From Acidobacteriaceae bacterium (GTDB lineage: Bacteria; Acidobacteriota; Terriglobia; Terriglobales; Acidobacteriaceae), in NCBI GenBank assembly GCA_025462735.1, contig JAOAPC010000020.1, positions 1-64,000 on the forward strand: a stretch of DNA of 64,000 bases. The letters are read 5' to 3'. Under the pieces are notes generated by a model, which was given only the letters and a program-made list of their open reading frames with translations, searched no databases and had not been told where the DNA came from. The translations under genes were made by a program, and so were the position numbers. Positions 43,894-53,116 of the stretch are shown piece by piece. Numbering within the stretch: the first letter of the stretch is position 1; each line of letters opens with the position of its first letter.

Positions 43894-44817
43894 ATGAACG
43901 AATTCCACATCAGCCTTCCAGCGACTTCCGCTAATTTGGGACCGGCATTCGATACGGCTGCGCTGGCGCTGGATTTGTCATTACGGATCAGCGCCACCAA
44001 AGCAAAGCAATATTCAATACTTGCGAGCGGCCGCGATCCTGAAATCTGCGGTCAGGTTGAGAACCACCTGATTCTGACCACTTATCGCGAAGTCCTGGAA
44101 GCGGAAAGCAAGCAGTCGGTCCCGCTGGCGCTCAAAATAAAAAACAAATTTCCCATTGGCAAAGGGTGCGGTTCGTCTGCCGCGGCCCGGCTTGCTGGCA
44201 TTGCGCTCGCAGTGCACTTCGGAAAGCTGAGATGGAACAGCAGCCGCATCATCGGCGAAGCCTCGGGGCGCGAGCGTCATTCGGACAATGCCGCGGCATG
44301 CTGGATGGGCGGAGTAACTGTGTCGCGCATGTCGGGAGACGGGGAGGTGCAGGTAGCCCGTTTTTTGCCGAAGGCAAAGTGGCGGTTGCTGCTGGCGATC
44401 CCGGATGACAGGCTATCCACGGAAAAAGCCCGTGAAGCCTTACCGCGCCAGTATTCACGCCACGACGTGGTAGCCAACATTCAAAACTCGATGTTGCTGT
44501 TGGCTGCGCTTTTTCAAGGCGACCGGAAATTGCTGGCTTCCTCGCTCGAAGACCGAATCCATCAGCCTTATCGCGCCGAGCTTTGCCCGCTTTTGCCGGC
44601 GCTTAAAGACTTTCCAGAAGGAAAGGGAGTATTAGGTGCAGTCTTGAGCGGCGCTGGGCCTTCGGTTCTGATGTTCCTAGATACCGGCACTCCTCCTGAA
44701 AGAACAAAGGCTAGAGTGGCGGATCACTTGGAAAAAGTTGGAATGAAGGCCGAACTAGTACTTACGTCAATTGCGAAACGGGGTGGCGAAGTTTCGTTCC
44801 TGCGTCGTTCGAGATGA
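43894..44817 (+). CDS. thrB: Homoserine kinase
   Basis: A 307-residue GHMP-superfamily kinase that phosphorylates homoserine with ATP. N-terminal FHISLPATSANLGPAFDTAAL, the ATP-loop FPIGKGCGSSAAARLAGIAL and C-terminal GAVLSGAGPSVLMFL are diagnostic. It follows thrC. It ends 4 bp from the convergent zapA gene. No aspartokinase or homoserine dehydrogenase gene is adjacent. Confidence 0.92.
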   Translation: MNEFHISLPATSANLGPAFDTAALALDLSLRISATKAKQYSILASGRDPEICGQVENHLILTTYREVLEAESKQSVPLALKIKNKFPIGKGCGSSAAARLAGIALAVHFGKLRWNSSRIIGEASGRERHSDNAAACWMGGVTVSRMSGDGEVQVARFLPKAKWRLLLAIPDDRLSTEKAREALPRQYSRHDVVANIQNSMLLLAALFQGDRKLLASSLEDRIHQPYRAELCPLLPALKDFPEGKGVLGAVLSGAGPSVLMFLDTGTPPERTKARVADHLEKVGMKAELVLTSIAKRGGEVSFLRRSR

Positions 44818-44821
44818 GATC

Positions 44822-45157
44822 TTACCCGGTGCGCCGAGTTTCGTGCAGGACCTCGTCGAGAGCTTCCAAGAGCCTGCGTGCCCGCTTCGAAGAGTCAGAG
44901 ACTCCGCCGTCTACCGTCCCTTTGAGAAGATGATATTCGTCGGCGATATTGAGCGCGGCAAGAACTGCGAGGCGGGAACTATCAACCGTGTGAGTTTGGT
45001 CGGCCACTGCGCGCATCTTGCTATCAACGTATTCGGCCAGTTTCAGAATGTATTCGGGGTTGGTTCCGCGCAGGTTATAGGCTTGATCGAATATCTCGAC
45101 CCGCACACTGGTATTGCTGGTGTCCTGAGTGGGCGGATGCTTGGTGGCTGTTGCCAT
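44822..45157 (-). CDS. zapA: Cell-division protein ZapA
   Basis: A 111-residue protein. VRVEIFDQAYNLRG is the family start, then DPEY-like NPEYILKLAEYVDSKMRAVAD and VDSSRLAVLAALNIADEYH. ZapA bundles FtsZ at the division site. It follows the coiled-coil gene at 45175-45471 by 17 bp, in the order zapB-like to zapA. Confidence 0.88.
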   Translation of the reverse strand: MATATKHPPTQDTSNTSVRVEIFDQAYNLRGTNPEYILKLAEYVDSKMRAVADQTHTVDSSRLAVLAALNIADEYHLLKGTVDGGVSDSSKRARRLLEALDEVLHETRRTG

Positions 45158-45174
45158 AATTCTGTCCTGCGCGT

Positions 45175-45471
45175 TCAGCTTGCCGCTTGCTCTTCCGTAA
45201 TGTGATCGATATGTGACAACATTTTTTCGACCCGCGCGCGAATGTCTTCACGTTCTTTGCGCAAACCGACCGTCTCGCGCCGCAAGCTATCGACTTCTTC
45301 TTCCCGCTCCTCAAGTTGTTCGCGCAAGCGTTTCACATCACGTTCTGCAGTGGCTCGCGCCTCCTGAGCCGACTTGTATAGCTCAATAGTGCGATAAATT
45401 TTGTCTTCGAGGGCCTGAAAATCGTCGGCCGGAACCTGTGTGGATACCTCTTCTGCCATTCTTAAGGTCAT
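45175..45471 (-). CDS. Coiled-coil ZapB-like protein
   Basis: A 98-residue, almost wholly helical protein. Residues about 15-90 form a heptad coiled coil rich in Glu, Arg and Leu (LEDKIYRTIELYKSAQEA, ERDVKRLREQLEEREEEVDS). AGGAAC lies 8 bp before the ATG. It is upstream of and next to zapA, so a FtsZ-ring accessory role like ZapB is inferred. Confidence 0.75.
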   Translation of the reverse strand: MTLRMAEEVSTQVPADDFQALEDKIYRTIELYKSAQEARATAERDVKRLREQLEEREEEVDSLRRETVGLRKEREDIRARVEKMLSHIDHITEEQAAS

Positions 45472-45662
45472 GATTGCCGTTCCTGAGGAGAAAAAGTTGA
45501 ACTCTTGAGCGCAGTATACTCCAGAACTCCTGTGGGAAAGTTCAGGAAATTGTGGCCGGTACCGTCGAGTAATGAAGCGTTTCTGAGTTCCTGGCAGACA
45601 CAGCCCGAAGGACTATGTCCGCATCTACTATCCGTTATCCGTGCCCGATGAGGAGGTTGTTT

Positions 45663-46013
45663 ATGGCTGAAGGCCCCAAAATTACCGCGGAAGAACTGAA
45701 GCGGAGGATGCAAGCTGGCGAGGATTTCACCGTTATAGACGTGCGGAACCCGAAAGCCTGGGCGGAATCTGATGTGAAGGCAAAAAACGCCGTTCGCGTG
45801 CCGCTCGATAGTCTCGAGCAGTATCTGCCAAGAATCCCTAAAAACAAACCGATTGTGACCTATTGCACGTGACCCGGCGAAGGATCAAGCGCCAGTTTGG
45901 CGCAACAACTTCAGCAGCGGGGATATGACCAGGTTTGGGCACTTGTGGGCGGATTCGATGCCTGGCAAAAGGCTGGACTTCCGGTTGAGCGAAAAGAGAA
46001 AGCTGCTGCCTAG
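45663..46013 (+). CDS. Rhodanese-like protein, candidate selenoprotein (UGA as Sec70)
   Basis: AGGAGG six bases before the ATG at 45663 fixes the start. The N-terminal part (ITAEELKRRMQAGEDFTVID, VRVPLDSLEQYLPRIPKNK) is a single rhodanese domain. At 45870-45872 a UGA follows IVTYCT; reading through it gives PGEGSSASLAQQLQQRGYDQ, WALVGGFDAWQKAGLP and a normal end at TAG (46011-46013), 116 residues in all. The UGA stands at residue 70 in Cys68-Thr-U-Pro, where relatives carry the second Cys of a CTCP loop. A SECIS-like hairpin lies just after it. Sulfurtransferases of this kind are a known selenoprotein class. A single TGC/TGT to TGA mutation or a base-calling error is the alternative. Confidence 0.62.
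45889..45903 (+). promoter_or_regulatory. Candidate bacterial SECIS hairpin
   Basis: GCGCC (45889-45893), loop AGTTT, GGCGC (45899-45903); the loop can close to GUU by an A-U pair. It starts 16 nt after the UGA and the loop G is 23 nt after it. A lower stem GAAG (45879-45882) with CTTC (45909-45912) is possible. A hairpin at this distance with a G among the first two loop bases fits what is known of bacterial SECIS elements read by SelB. Confidence 0.55.
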
Positions 46014-46071
46014 AATTTAGTGGAGCTTTTCCAAGCAGCGCTTAACTCAGAACGATTGAGCAGGAAAAGGT

Positions 46072-47862
46072 TCAGAAGCCCGGCGGCCGTTCGTTCACCA
46101 CCGCAAAAGCATTTTCGAGTACGATGCCTGCCTCTCCCAGCGTGCCCTCGTCGAACAAGCGTCCGATCAAAGTGACTCCGTGCGGGACGCGACGCGGCGG
46201 TGAGAGTTTCGGTAATGGGTGATTTGGATCGGGTGCCCAATCGCTTCGCGCCTCTGAGACCTCCACAAACCCAGCACGCAGTGTCAGGGACGGATGTCCG
46301 GTGAAGTTGGTGATGGTGAGCATCTCGTCACGCAGCGATGGCACTAGCAGCAGATCTACCTCTGAAAAGACCCTCGCCATTTCTTCCGCGACCTTGCGCC
46401 GGAACCGATCGGCCTGAACAAAATCTACTGCTGACAGGAATCGTGACTGCCGGAACACGTTCGGCCAAGCGTCAGGAACCTGCACTTTTAGTTGGTCAAC
46501 CTGGTGGTTGAGAGTGATCTCTTCGAATGCCGCTGCTGACTCGGCGAAAAGAATCAGATCGAGTGAGTCATAGGGCCAATCGGGAATCGAGACCTCGACC
46601 GGAGTCATGCCCAGCTTCTTTACCGTTTCGAGCGCGGCACGATCCACCTCCGTAGCTGGCGCCTCATTCATCCATTTAGGGAAATAGCCCACGCGCAGGC
46701 CGTGAACGCTGGTGCCGGTTTTGAAGTCGAGTTTGCTCGGTACGCTAGCGAGGTCGCCAGGATCGGGTCCGTAAATAGCATGCAGGACCAGCATTGCGTC
46801 TTCAACGGTGCGAGTCATGGGGCCGAGTTTATCGAGCGACCAGCAGAGAGTCATGGCACCGGTGCGTGGCACACGCCCGTAGGTGGGGCGTAGCCCGGTA
46901 ACTCCACAGCGCATGCTGGGGCCGACGATGCTGCCCCCAGTCTCACTACCTATCGCGAAACCCACCAGGCCGGCTGCGGTCGATGCGCCAGGACCTGCGC
47001 TTGACCCGGAGGAACCCTCTTCCAGCAGCCAGGGATTCATGGTCTGTCCACCGAACCAAATGTCATTCAAGGCCAGAGCCCCGAGGCTGAGCTTGGCGAC
47101 CAGAACAGCGCCCGCGTCGTGCAAGCGCTTCACAACTGCGGCATCTTTCGCAGGTACTCGGTCGCGGAAGGGCTCTGCCCCATAGGTCGTGGGGATGCCA
47201 GTGGTGTCCAGTAGGTCTTTTGCCCCCCAAGGGATTCCGTGGAGCGGTCCGCGATACTTGCCGGCGGCGATCTCGGCATCGGCTTGCTTCGCCTGCGCGA
47301 GCGCAGGTTCACGTATGAGAGTGATTACGCAACGCAGTCTGGGATCATAGCGCTGCAGCCGTGCCAGATAGATATTCGTGAGCCGTTCTGAGGTAAGCTT
47401 TCGTTCCTTGATCCATCGGGAGAGCTTGGTCACCGGCGCGAATGCAATGTCTTCGTCACGTGACGGGAGTGGGCCGGGATTGGTATTGCTTCGAACAAAT
47501 TGATCGTGCTCTGGACCGGCTTTCTGTCCTGGAAGAATCGGGTCCCAGCGCAATGCTGGCGCGAGCGCCGGTTCCAAAGATACTTTTCGCGGGCCGGTGC
47601 GCCGCTCATAAAGTGCGGCCATATTGGATCGCCAACTGCTTGCCGCGACCTCGCGCTCGCTTTCGGTCAGCTCGATTTGCACCAGTCTTTCAGCTTCGGT
47701 GAATGTCGTGGCCGAAACTTCCGGTCCAACTTGAGGGCCGGTGCCGAATGCGGGCGGCGTTCCGGGAGGTGGTTCGGTTGTTTGTGCGGCAGCGCCAACC
47801 GCAGCCGCGCCCAACAAACCTGCTGAAGCATGAATCAGAAATTGGCGACGTGATCTGGACAT
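46072..47862 (-). CDS. Tat-exported amidase-signature enzyme
   Basis: A 596-residue protein. ATG at 47862 is preferred to one at 47883 because AGGAG lies five bases upstream and it opens a twin-arginine signal (SRSRRQFLIHASAGLLGAAA). The amidase-signature triad is Lys in GAKDLLDTTG, cis-Ser in GSETGGSI and nucleophile Ser in GSSGSSAGP. Family members hydrolyse amides or amidated peptides and glutamine-like substrates. An N-terminal region of about 100 residues has no strong match. Substrate unknown. Confidence 0.88.
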   Translation of the reverse strand: MSRSRRQFLIHASAGLLGAAAVGAAAQTTEPPPGTPPAFGTGPQVGPEVSATTFTEAERLVQIELTESEREVAASSWRSNMAALYERRTGPRKVSLEPALAPALRWDPILPGQKAGPEHDQFVRSNTNPGPLPSRDEDIAFAPVTKLSRWIKERKLTSERLTNIYLARLQRYDPRLRCVITLIREPALAQAKQADAEIAAGKYRGPLHGIPWGAKDLLDTTGIPTTYGAEPFRDRVPAKDAAVVKRLHDAGAVLVAKLSLGALALNDIWFGGQTMNPWLLEEGSSGSSAGPGASTAAGLVGFAIGSETGGSIVGPSMRCGVTGLRPTYGRVPRTGAMTLCWSLDKLGPMTRTVEDAMLVLHAIYGPDPGDLASVPSKLDFKTGTSVHGLRVGYFPKWMNEAPATEVDRAALETVKKLGMTPVEVSIPDWPYDSLDLILFAESAAAFEEITLNHQVDQLKVQVPDAWPNVFRQSRFLSAVDFVQADRFRRKVAEEMARVFSEVDLLLVPSLRDEMLTITNFTGHPSLTLRAGFVEVSEARSDWAPDPNHPLPKLSPPRRVPHGVTLIGRLFDEGTLGEAGIVLENAFAVVNERPPGF

Positions 47863-47915
47863 GAGCTCTCCTGGGTAAGGCATTGTAGCTCGGAGCTGCG
47901 CGCATGCCCTCGTCG

Positions 47916-47950
47916 TTTCCTTCGTGTACCTTTGTGTCCTTCGTGGTTAA
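47916..47950. repeat. CTTCGTG word repeat
   Basis: TTTCCTTCGTGTACCTTTGT then GTCCTTCGTGGTTAA, another copy of the family at 24331-24360 and 43820-43842, lying between divergent genes. Confidence 0.6.
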
Positions 47951-48067
47951 TGCTTTGGATTTGCCCTGGCCAAGCGACGGTTTTAACAAGAGTCTATTTT
48001 TCACATATGATGACCAGTTCACAATCACTGAACTTTGCAAAGGAAAATCGTTTGTCGAGGGGGACTC

Positions 48068-51000
48068 GTGATTCGATCATTTCGTGCTATTCCAATCGGT
48101 TTGGTCTGCGCGATTATTTGTCTCTTGCCGCATGCAGCGAGCGCGCAACAATACCCGGAAAATTTCTATCAGGAGATGCACTGGCGTATGATCGGGCCAT
48201 TCCGTGGTGGCCGGACGAGGGCTGTCGCTGGGGTTCCGACCCAGCCGAACGTTTTTTATATCGGCGCAGCCGATGGCGGCGTCTGGAGGTCGAATGACTA
48301 TGGACGCACCTGGAACCCGATCTTCGACAGCCAGCCGTCGCAGTCCGTCGGAGCTATCGCTATCCCAGCTTCGGATCCCAATATTGTTTATGTCGCTAGT
48401 GGTGAAGGTTTGCAGCGACCCGATCTGTCGGTGGGTAATGGAATTTATAAATCTACCGACTCAGGCAAAACATGGACTCATTTAGATCTTCGCGACGGAC
48501 AGCAAATTCCAGCGTTGGCAGTTGATTCGCGCAATCCAAACCGCTTGTTTGCAGCTGTGCTTGGACATCCTTACGGTCCTAACCAGGAGCGCGGAATTTT
48601 CCGCTCGACTGACGGTGGCGTGACTTGGCAGAAAGTGCTTTATAAGGACGAAAATACCGGCGGCTCGGACGTTGAAATCGATCCATCGAATCCCGACGTT
48701 ATTTACGCATCGCTGTGGCAATCGCGACTTGGGCCATGGGAGGACAGCAATGCCTTCTCAGGTACTGGGGGTGGGTTATTCAAGTCAACTGACGGCGGCA
48801 ACACTTGGAAAAAACTGACCAAAGGATTGCCCGATGATCTGGTACAGATCAATGTCGCGATTGCTCCGAGTCAACCGAGCCGGCTCTACGCAACCGTTTC
48901 AACCACTCATCCTTCGGCGTACGCGACCGGCCAAGGGCTAGGATTCTACCGCTCCGACAATGGCGGCGAGAGCTGGACTCGAATCACGGATGATCCACGT
49001 CCGGCGATGAAAATCGGCGGCGGCGACTTGCCAGTGCCGAAAGTCGATCCGAAAAACCCTGACATTGTTTACGTCGCGAGCATTGTCACCGTCCGCTCAA
49101 GCGACGGCGGAAAAACTTGGACTTCTATTCGCGGCGCGCCCGGCGGAGATGATTATCAGAACCTTTGGATCAATCCCGAGAACCCGAACATTATTCTTCT
49201 GGTTGCGGACCAGGGCGCGATTGTAAGTGTGAACGGTGGGGAGACCTGGAGCTCGTGGTACAACCAGCCGACCGCGCAAATTTATCACGTCAGCGCGACG
49301 GATACCTTTCCCTATAAAGTTTGTGGCGGACAGCAGGAGAGCGGTTCGGTTTGTATCCTGACCCGCGGTAATGATGGCGAGATCACGTTTCGCGATTGGC
49401 ATCCAGTCGGAGTGATCGAGTACGGCTACGTTGCGCCGGACCCACTTGATCATGACATCGTTTATGGCGCAGGCCGGAATGAGGTTTCACGTTTCCACTG
49501 GAGTACTGGCCAGGTTGAAAACGTCACTCCTATCCCGATCCGCGAGAAGTATCGTGTAGATCGCACCGAACCGATTATGTTTTCGCCGGTCGATCCGCAT
49601 GTCCTCTACTATGCAGCCAATGTCTTGTTTGAGACCAAAGACGGTGGGCGCTCCTGGCAGACGATTAGTCCCGATCTCGCCCGAGAACATCCCGGAGTGC
49701 CGCCAAGCGTCGGGGATCAGGCAACGCTGAACCCAAAAGCCGAAAAGCAGCGTGGTGCGATTTATGCGCTCGCACTGTCATTCAAGAACGTGAATACCAT
49801 TTGGGCCGGGACGGATGATGGACGGGTTTGGACCACCAAAGATGGCGGCAAAAACTGGAAGGATGTTACTCCGCCCGCGCTAACACCCTGGAGCAAAGTT
49901 ACTCAGATCACCGCCTCGCATTTTGACGACGAAACCGCCTACGTTTCGGTTAGCCGCCTTCGTATCGATGACATGCACCCGTACATTTACCGTACTCACG
50001 ACGCAGGCAAGACGTGGCGTGAAATCACCGGTAGCCTGCCGGGCGACTCTCCTGTAAATAGCGTTCGCGAAGATCCGCTCCGCAAGGGGCTGCTATTTGC
50101 TGGGACAGAAACAGCGGTGTGGGTCTCGTTCGATGATGGCGACCACTGGCAGTCGCTGCAATTGAATCTGCCGCACACTTCCATGCGCGATTTGTTGGTA
50201 CACGAGAACGATCTAATTGTTGCCACACACGGGCGTTCGTTCTGGATACTTGACGACATCGCACCGCTGCGGCAGCTTACCCCTACTATCGCGAATTCTG
50301 AGACTGGCGTACCTCACCTCTTTACGCCGGCGCCCGCCTACCGGGTGCGCCGCGACACTAATACTGACACGCCGCTCCCGGCTGATGAACCGGCGGGAGA
50401 AAATCCTCCAGACGGAGCCATCCTCGATTACTTGGTGCCGAATTCGGCCTCAGGCCCGGTGACGCTCGAGATACTGGATGTGCAGGGTAAGCTGGTTCGG
50501 AGCTATTCGAGCACAGACAAGCCAGAGCAGACGCAAGAGGAGTTAGAAAAACAACTGATCCCACTCTACTGGCTGCGGCCACAAAGGATTCTTTCCGCTG
50601 AAGCTGGCATGCACCGGTGGGTCTGGGACTTACGCTATCCGCCGCCTCATTCAATCGAGTACGAATATCCAATTGCAGCCGTCCCTCACCATACGCCGAG
50701 ACATCCGCTCGGGCCACTCGTGTTGCCAGGAAAGTATTCGGCGCGGTTAACTGCCGGCGGACACACAGAAACAGCTGAGTTCACGGTGAAGATGGATCCC
50801 AGGGTGAAAGCTTCGTCCGCAGACCTGCAGAAGCAGTTCGATTTGGAGATGAAACTTGCGTCGGGAGTAAGTAAGAGCTCAGAAGCGCTCGCGCAATCTC
50901 GGTCGCTTCACGAGCAAATATCTAAACTTCTCGAAGGGGCCGCCGGTCAGATAAAGGACTCGCTCACAACGCTGGATAACGAAGTCTCTGAATTGCTGAA

Positions 51001-51295
51001 AGGCAACAAAGCACTCAAGCCCAACAGCGCGCCACAACCAGCGCTAACTGACACGACTGCAAACTTGACCGCACTCTACAAGGCGATTGATCAAGCCGAC
51101 GCCGCACCAACCGCAGCGCAGATAGAAGCTGCCACAAAGAACGAAGCTGCTTTGGAAACCATGTTAACCAAGTGGAATGAGCTAAAGAGCCGGGATATTC
51201 CGGCATTGAATCAACAGCTAAGGACCGCAGGACTTCCGGCGTTACAGTTAGACCTCCCGCCACAGCAGCAAGAGGGTGGAGAAGACCAGGAGTAA
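48068..51295 (+). CDS. Secreted BNR/Asp-box (VPS10/sortilin-like) beta-propeller protein
   Basis: A 1075-residue protein. GTG at 48068 has GAGGGGG four bases upstream; a TTG at 48035 is less likely. A signal peptide ends near ASAQ (residue 27). At least ten Asp-box units follow, such as YKSTDSGKTWTHL, FRSTDGGVTWQKV, FKSTDGGNTWKKL, RSSDGGKTWTSI and RTHDAGKTWREI, which build large beta-propellers. The last 300 residues hold a beta-rich domain with GKLVRSYSSTD and then a long helical tail. It resembles glycosyl hydrolase-annotated sortilin-type proteins of this phylum. No catalytic residues were identified. Confidence 0.88.
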   Translation: MIRSFRAIPIGLVCAIICLLPHAASAQQYPENFYQEMHWRMIGPFRGGRTRAVAGVPTQPNVFYIGAADGGVWRSNDYGRTWNPIFDSQPSQSVGAIAIPASDPNIVYVASGEGLQRPDLSVGNGIYKSTDSGKTWTHLDLRDGQQIPALAVDSRNPNRLFAAVLGHPYGPNQERGIFRSTDGGVTWQKVLYKDENTGGSDVEIDPSNPDVIYASLWQSRLGPWEDSNAFSGTGGGLFKSTDGGNTWKKLTKGLPDDLVQINVAIAPSQPSRLYATVSTTHPSAYATGQGLGFYRSDNGGESWTRITDDPRPAMKIGGGDLPVPKVDPKNPDIVYVASIVTVRSSDGGKTWTSIRGAPGGDDYQNLWINPENPNIILLVADQGAIVSVNGGETWSSWYNQPTAQIYHVSATDTFPYKVCGGQQESGSVCILTRGNDGEITFRDWHPVGVIEYGYVAPDPLDHDIVYGAGRNEVSRFHWSTGQVENVTPIPIREKYRVDRTEPIMFSPVDPHVLYYAANVLFETKDGGRSWQTISPDLAREHPGVPPSVGDQATLNPKAEKQRGAIYALALSFKNVNTIWAGTDDGRVWTTKDGGKNWKDVTPPALTPWSKVTQITASHFDDETAYVSVSRLRIDDMHPYIYRTHDAGKTWREITGSLPGDSPVNSVREDPLRKGLLFAGTETAVWVSFDDGDHWQSLQLNLPHTSMRDLLVHENDLIVATHGRSFWILDDIAPLRQLTPTIANSETGVPHLFTPAPAYRVRRDTNTDTPLPADEPAGENPPDGAILDYLVPNSASGPVTLEILDVQGKLVRSYSSTDKPEQTQEELEKQLIPLYWLRPQRILSAEAGMHRWVWDLRYPPPHSIEYEYPIAAVPHHTPRHPLGPLVLPGKYSARLTAGGHTETAEFTVKMDPRVKASSADLQKQFDLEMKLASGVSKSSEALAQSRSLHEQISKLLEGAAGQIKDSLTTLDNEVSELLKGNKALKPNSAPQPALTDTTANLTALYKAIDQADAAPTAAQIEAATKNEAALETMLTKWNELKSRDIPALNQQLRTAGLPALQLDLPPQQQEGGEDQE

Positions 51296-51421
51296 GCCGA
51301 AGATACTGTCGTAGGACTGTCGTAGGACTAAGGTGTTATTTCGCGGAGTAAAGAATATCTAGTAGCCAAGATACTCCTATTGCATCTACAATCTGTTGGC
51401 TGTTACTAACTAGGGGGAACA

Positions 51422-51787
51422 ATGTCAAACCTTAACTCCGCGCTCCAGCAGCTGCGGGAAGAGCGAAAGCAGGCGCAATCGCAAGTAGAGAAGTTGGATC
51501 AGGCTATTTCGGTAATCGAAGGGTTATCCGGACGGACCAGCACCCGAGGGGGCGCGACAAGCAATCGCTCCGGCCGCTCGCTCTCGGCTGCCGCCCGCAG
51601 GCGCATCTCTGAGGCGCAGCGCGCAAGATGGGCACAACGGAAGAAGCAGGCCACTTCGTCATCCTCAGGCCCAAGACCGGTGGTCGCGGGCAGAAAGCCG
51701 TTATCAGTGTCGGCCCGTCGCAGAATTGCTGCCGCACAGAAAGCGCGGTGGGCAAAGTTCAGGGCGCAGCAAAAAGCGGCTGCTTAA
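51422..51787 (+). CDS. Small basic protein with coiled coil and duplicated ARRRI..AQ.ARWA motif
   Basis: A 121-residue protein preceded by AGGGGGAACA. Residues about 3-35 are a coiled coil (LQQLREERKQAQSQVEKLDQ). Two similar basic units follow: LSAAARRRISEAQRARWA and LSVSARRRIAAAQKARWA, separated by a Ser/Pro/Arg linker. The C-terminus is Ala/Lys-rich, like histone H1 tails. A nucleoid- or RNA-binding role is a reasonable guess; I know no characterised member. Confidence 0.78.
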   Translation: MSNLNSALQQLREERKQAQSQVEKLDQAISVIEGLSGRTSTRGGATSNRSGRSLSAAARRRISEAQRARWAQRKKQATSSSSGPRPVVAGRKPLSVSARRRIAAAQKARWAKFRAQQKAAA

Positions 51788-51846
51788 TTCTTCCGGTGCA
51801 AAATCGGAGGGTTTGAAAAGTCTTGAACTGCTGAGAAAGGGCCGAC

Positions 51847-53085
51847 TTACACCGTCACGCTTTCTTTCTTAGCTGCGTAGTGAGAGTCGACATAATCGTC
51901 GAGGATACCTATAAATTCCTCGACGATTTTTTCTCCGCGAAGGGTCGTCATTAGTCGGCCATCGACGTAGACCGGGGCCTTGGGCTCTTCAAAAGTGCCG
52001 GGGAGCGAGATACCGAGACTGGCATGCTTGGATTCGCCGGGGCCGTTCACAACGCATCCCATGACAGCGACTTTCATCTCTTCGACGCCAGAGTAACGCT
52101 GTTTCCAGACCGGCATTTGTTCGCGCAAGTAGGTTTGGATCTGTTCAGCCATCTCCTGGAAAAAAGTGCTCGTGGTGCGTCCGCAACCGGGGCAGGCTGT
52201 AACCTGTGGATTGAAGCTGCGGATGCCCAGCGACTGAAGAATCTGCTGCCCAACGCGAACCTCTTCGGCGCGGTCGCCGCCGGGTGCGGGGGTCAATGAA
52301 ACCCGAATAGTATCGCCGATCCCGTCTTGCAGCAGGATTGAAAGACCTGCGCTGGAAGCGACAATCCCCTTGGCTCCCATCCCTGCTTCCGTAAGTCCCA
52401 GATGGAGTGGATAGCTGCAACGGGCAGCCAGTGATCGATAGACGTCGACCAGGTCCTGCACTCCGCTGACCTTGGCGCTGAGAATGATCTGATCGGGGCG
52501 CAGGCCGTATTTTTCAGCGAGCTTTGCTGAATTCAGCGCACTCACGACCATGGCTTCCATCGTGACTTCGCGTGCGTCCTTGGGCTCAGACGAACGGGAG
52601 TTTTCGTCCATCATGCGGGTGAGTAGCGACTGGTCGAGTGATCCCCAATTCACCCCGATGCGCACCGGCTTTTGATTCTCAACCGCGACTTCAACCATTG
52701 TACGGAAGTTGGAATCATCTTTGCGCCCCACACTGACATTTCCCGGATTGATGCGATACTTCGCGAGTGCCCGAGCACAGGCGGGATATTTCTTCAGCAG
52801 GATGTGCCCGTTGTAATGGAAGTCGCCAATAATGGGAACGTCGATCCCACGCTTATCAAGCTGCTCCACAATGTGGGGCAGCGCAGATGCAGCTTCGTCG
52901 TTGTTCACCGTCACTCGAACCAGTTCTGATCCGGCGCGGGCAAGGGATGCGACCTGCTCGACGGTGGAAGCGATGTCGGCGGTATCGGTGTTGGTCATCG
53001 ATTGCACCACAACCGGTGCATCCGAGCCCACGCGAGCATTGCCGATGGTGCAGGTGACGGATTTACGGCGTTGAATTGAGGCCAT
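51847..53085 (-). CDS. ispG: 4-hydroxy-3-methylbut-2-enyl diphosphate synthase
   Basis: A 412-residue [4Fe-4S] enzyme of the MEP isoprenoid pathway. ATG at 53085 gives the canonical start ([12 protein letters not shown]); an ATG at 53136 would add 17 odd residues. TIM-barrel features are [33 protein letters not shown] and RINPGNV. Cluster ligands are in [13 protein letters not shown] and [12 protein letters not shown]. It ends the run dxr-rseP-ispG. Confidence 0.95.
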   Translation of the reverse strand: MASIQRRKSVTCTIGNARVGSDAPVVVQSMTNTDTADIASTVEQVASLARAGSELVRVTVNNDEAASALPHIVEQLDKRGIDVPIIGDFHYNGHILLKKYPACARALAKYRINPGNVSVGRKDDSNFRTMVEVAVENQKPVRIGVNWGSLDQSLLTRMMDENSRSSEPKDAREVTMEAMVVSALNSAKLAEKYGLRPDQIILSAKVSGVQDLVDVYRSLAARCSYPLHLGLTEAGMGAKGIVASSAGLSILLQDGIGDTIRVSLTPAPGGDRAEEVRVGQQILQSLGIRSFNPQVTACPGCGRTTSTFFQEMAEQIQTYLREQMPVWKQRYSGVEEMKVAVMGCVVNGPGESKHASLGISLPGTFEEPKAPVYVDGRLMTTLRGEKIVEEFIGILDDYVDSHYAAKKESVTV

Positions 53086-53116
53086 GTGGAAGCTACAGTT
53101 TAGCAGCTTAGGTGAC

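Noticed and set aside
45663-45872. Rhodanese gene as a truncated 69-residue protein ending at the UGA
   Set aside because: The domain is incomplete at that point, the same frame continues with a normal rhodanese C-terminus, and a SECIS-like hairpin follows. Pseudogene by nonsense mutation remains possible and is stated in the entry.
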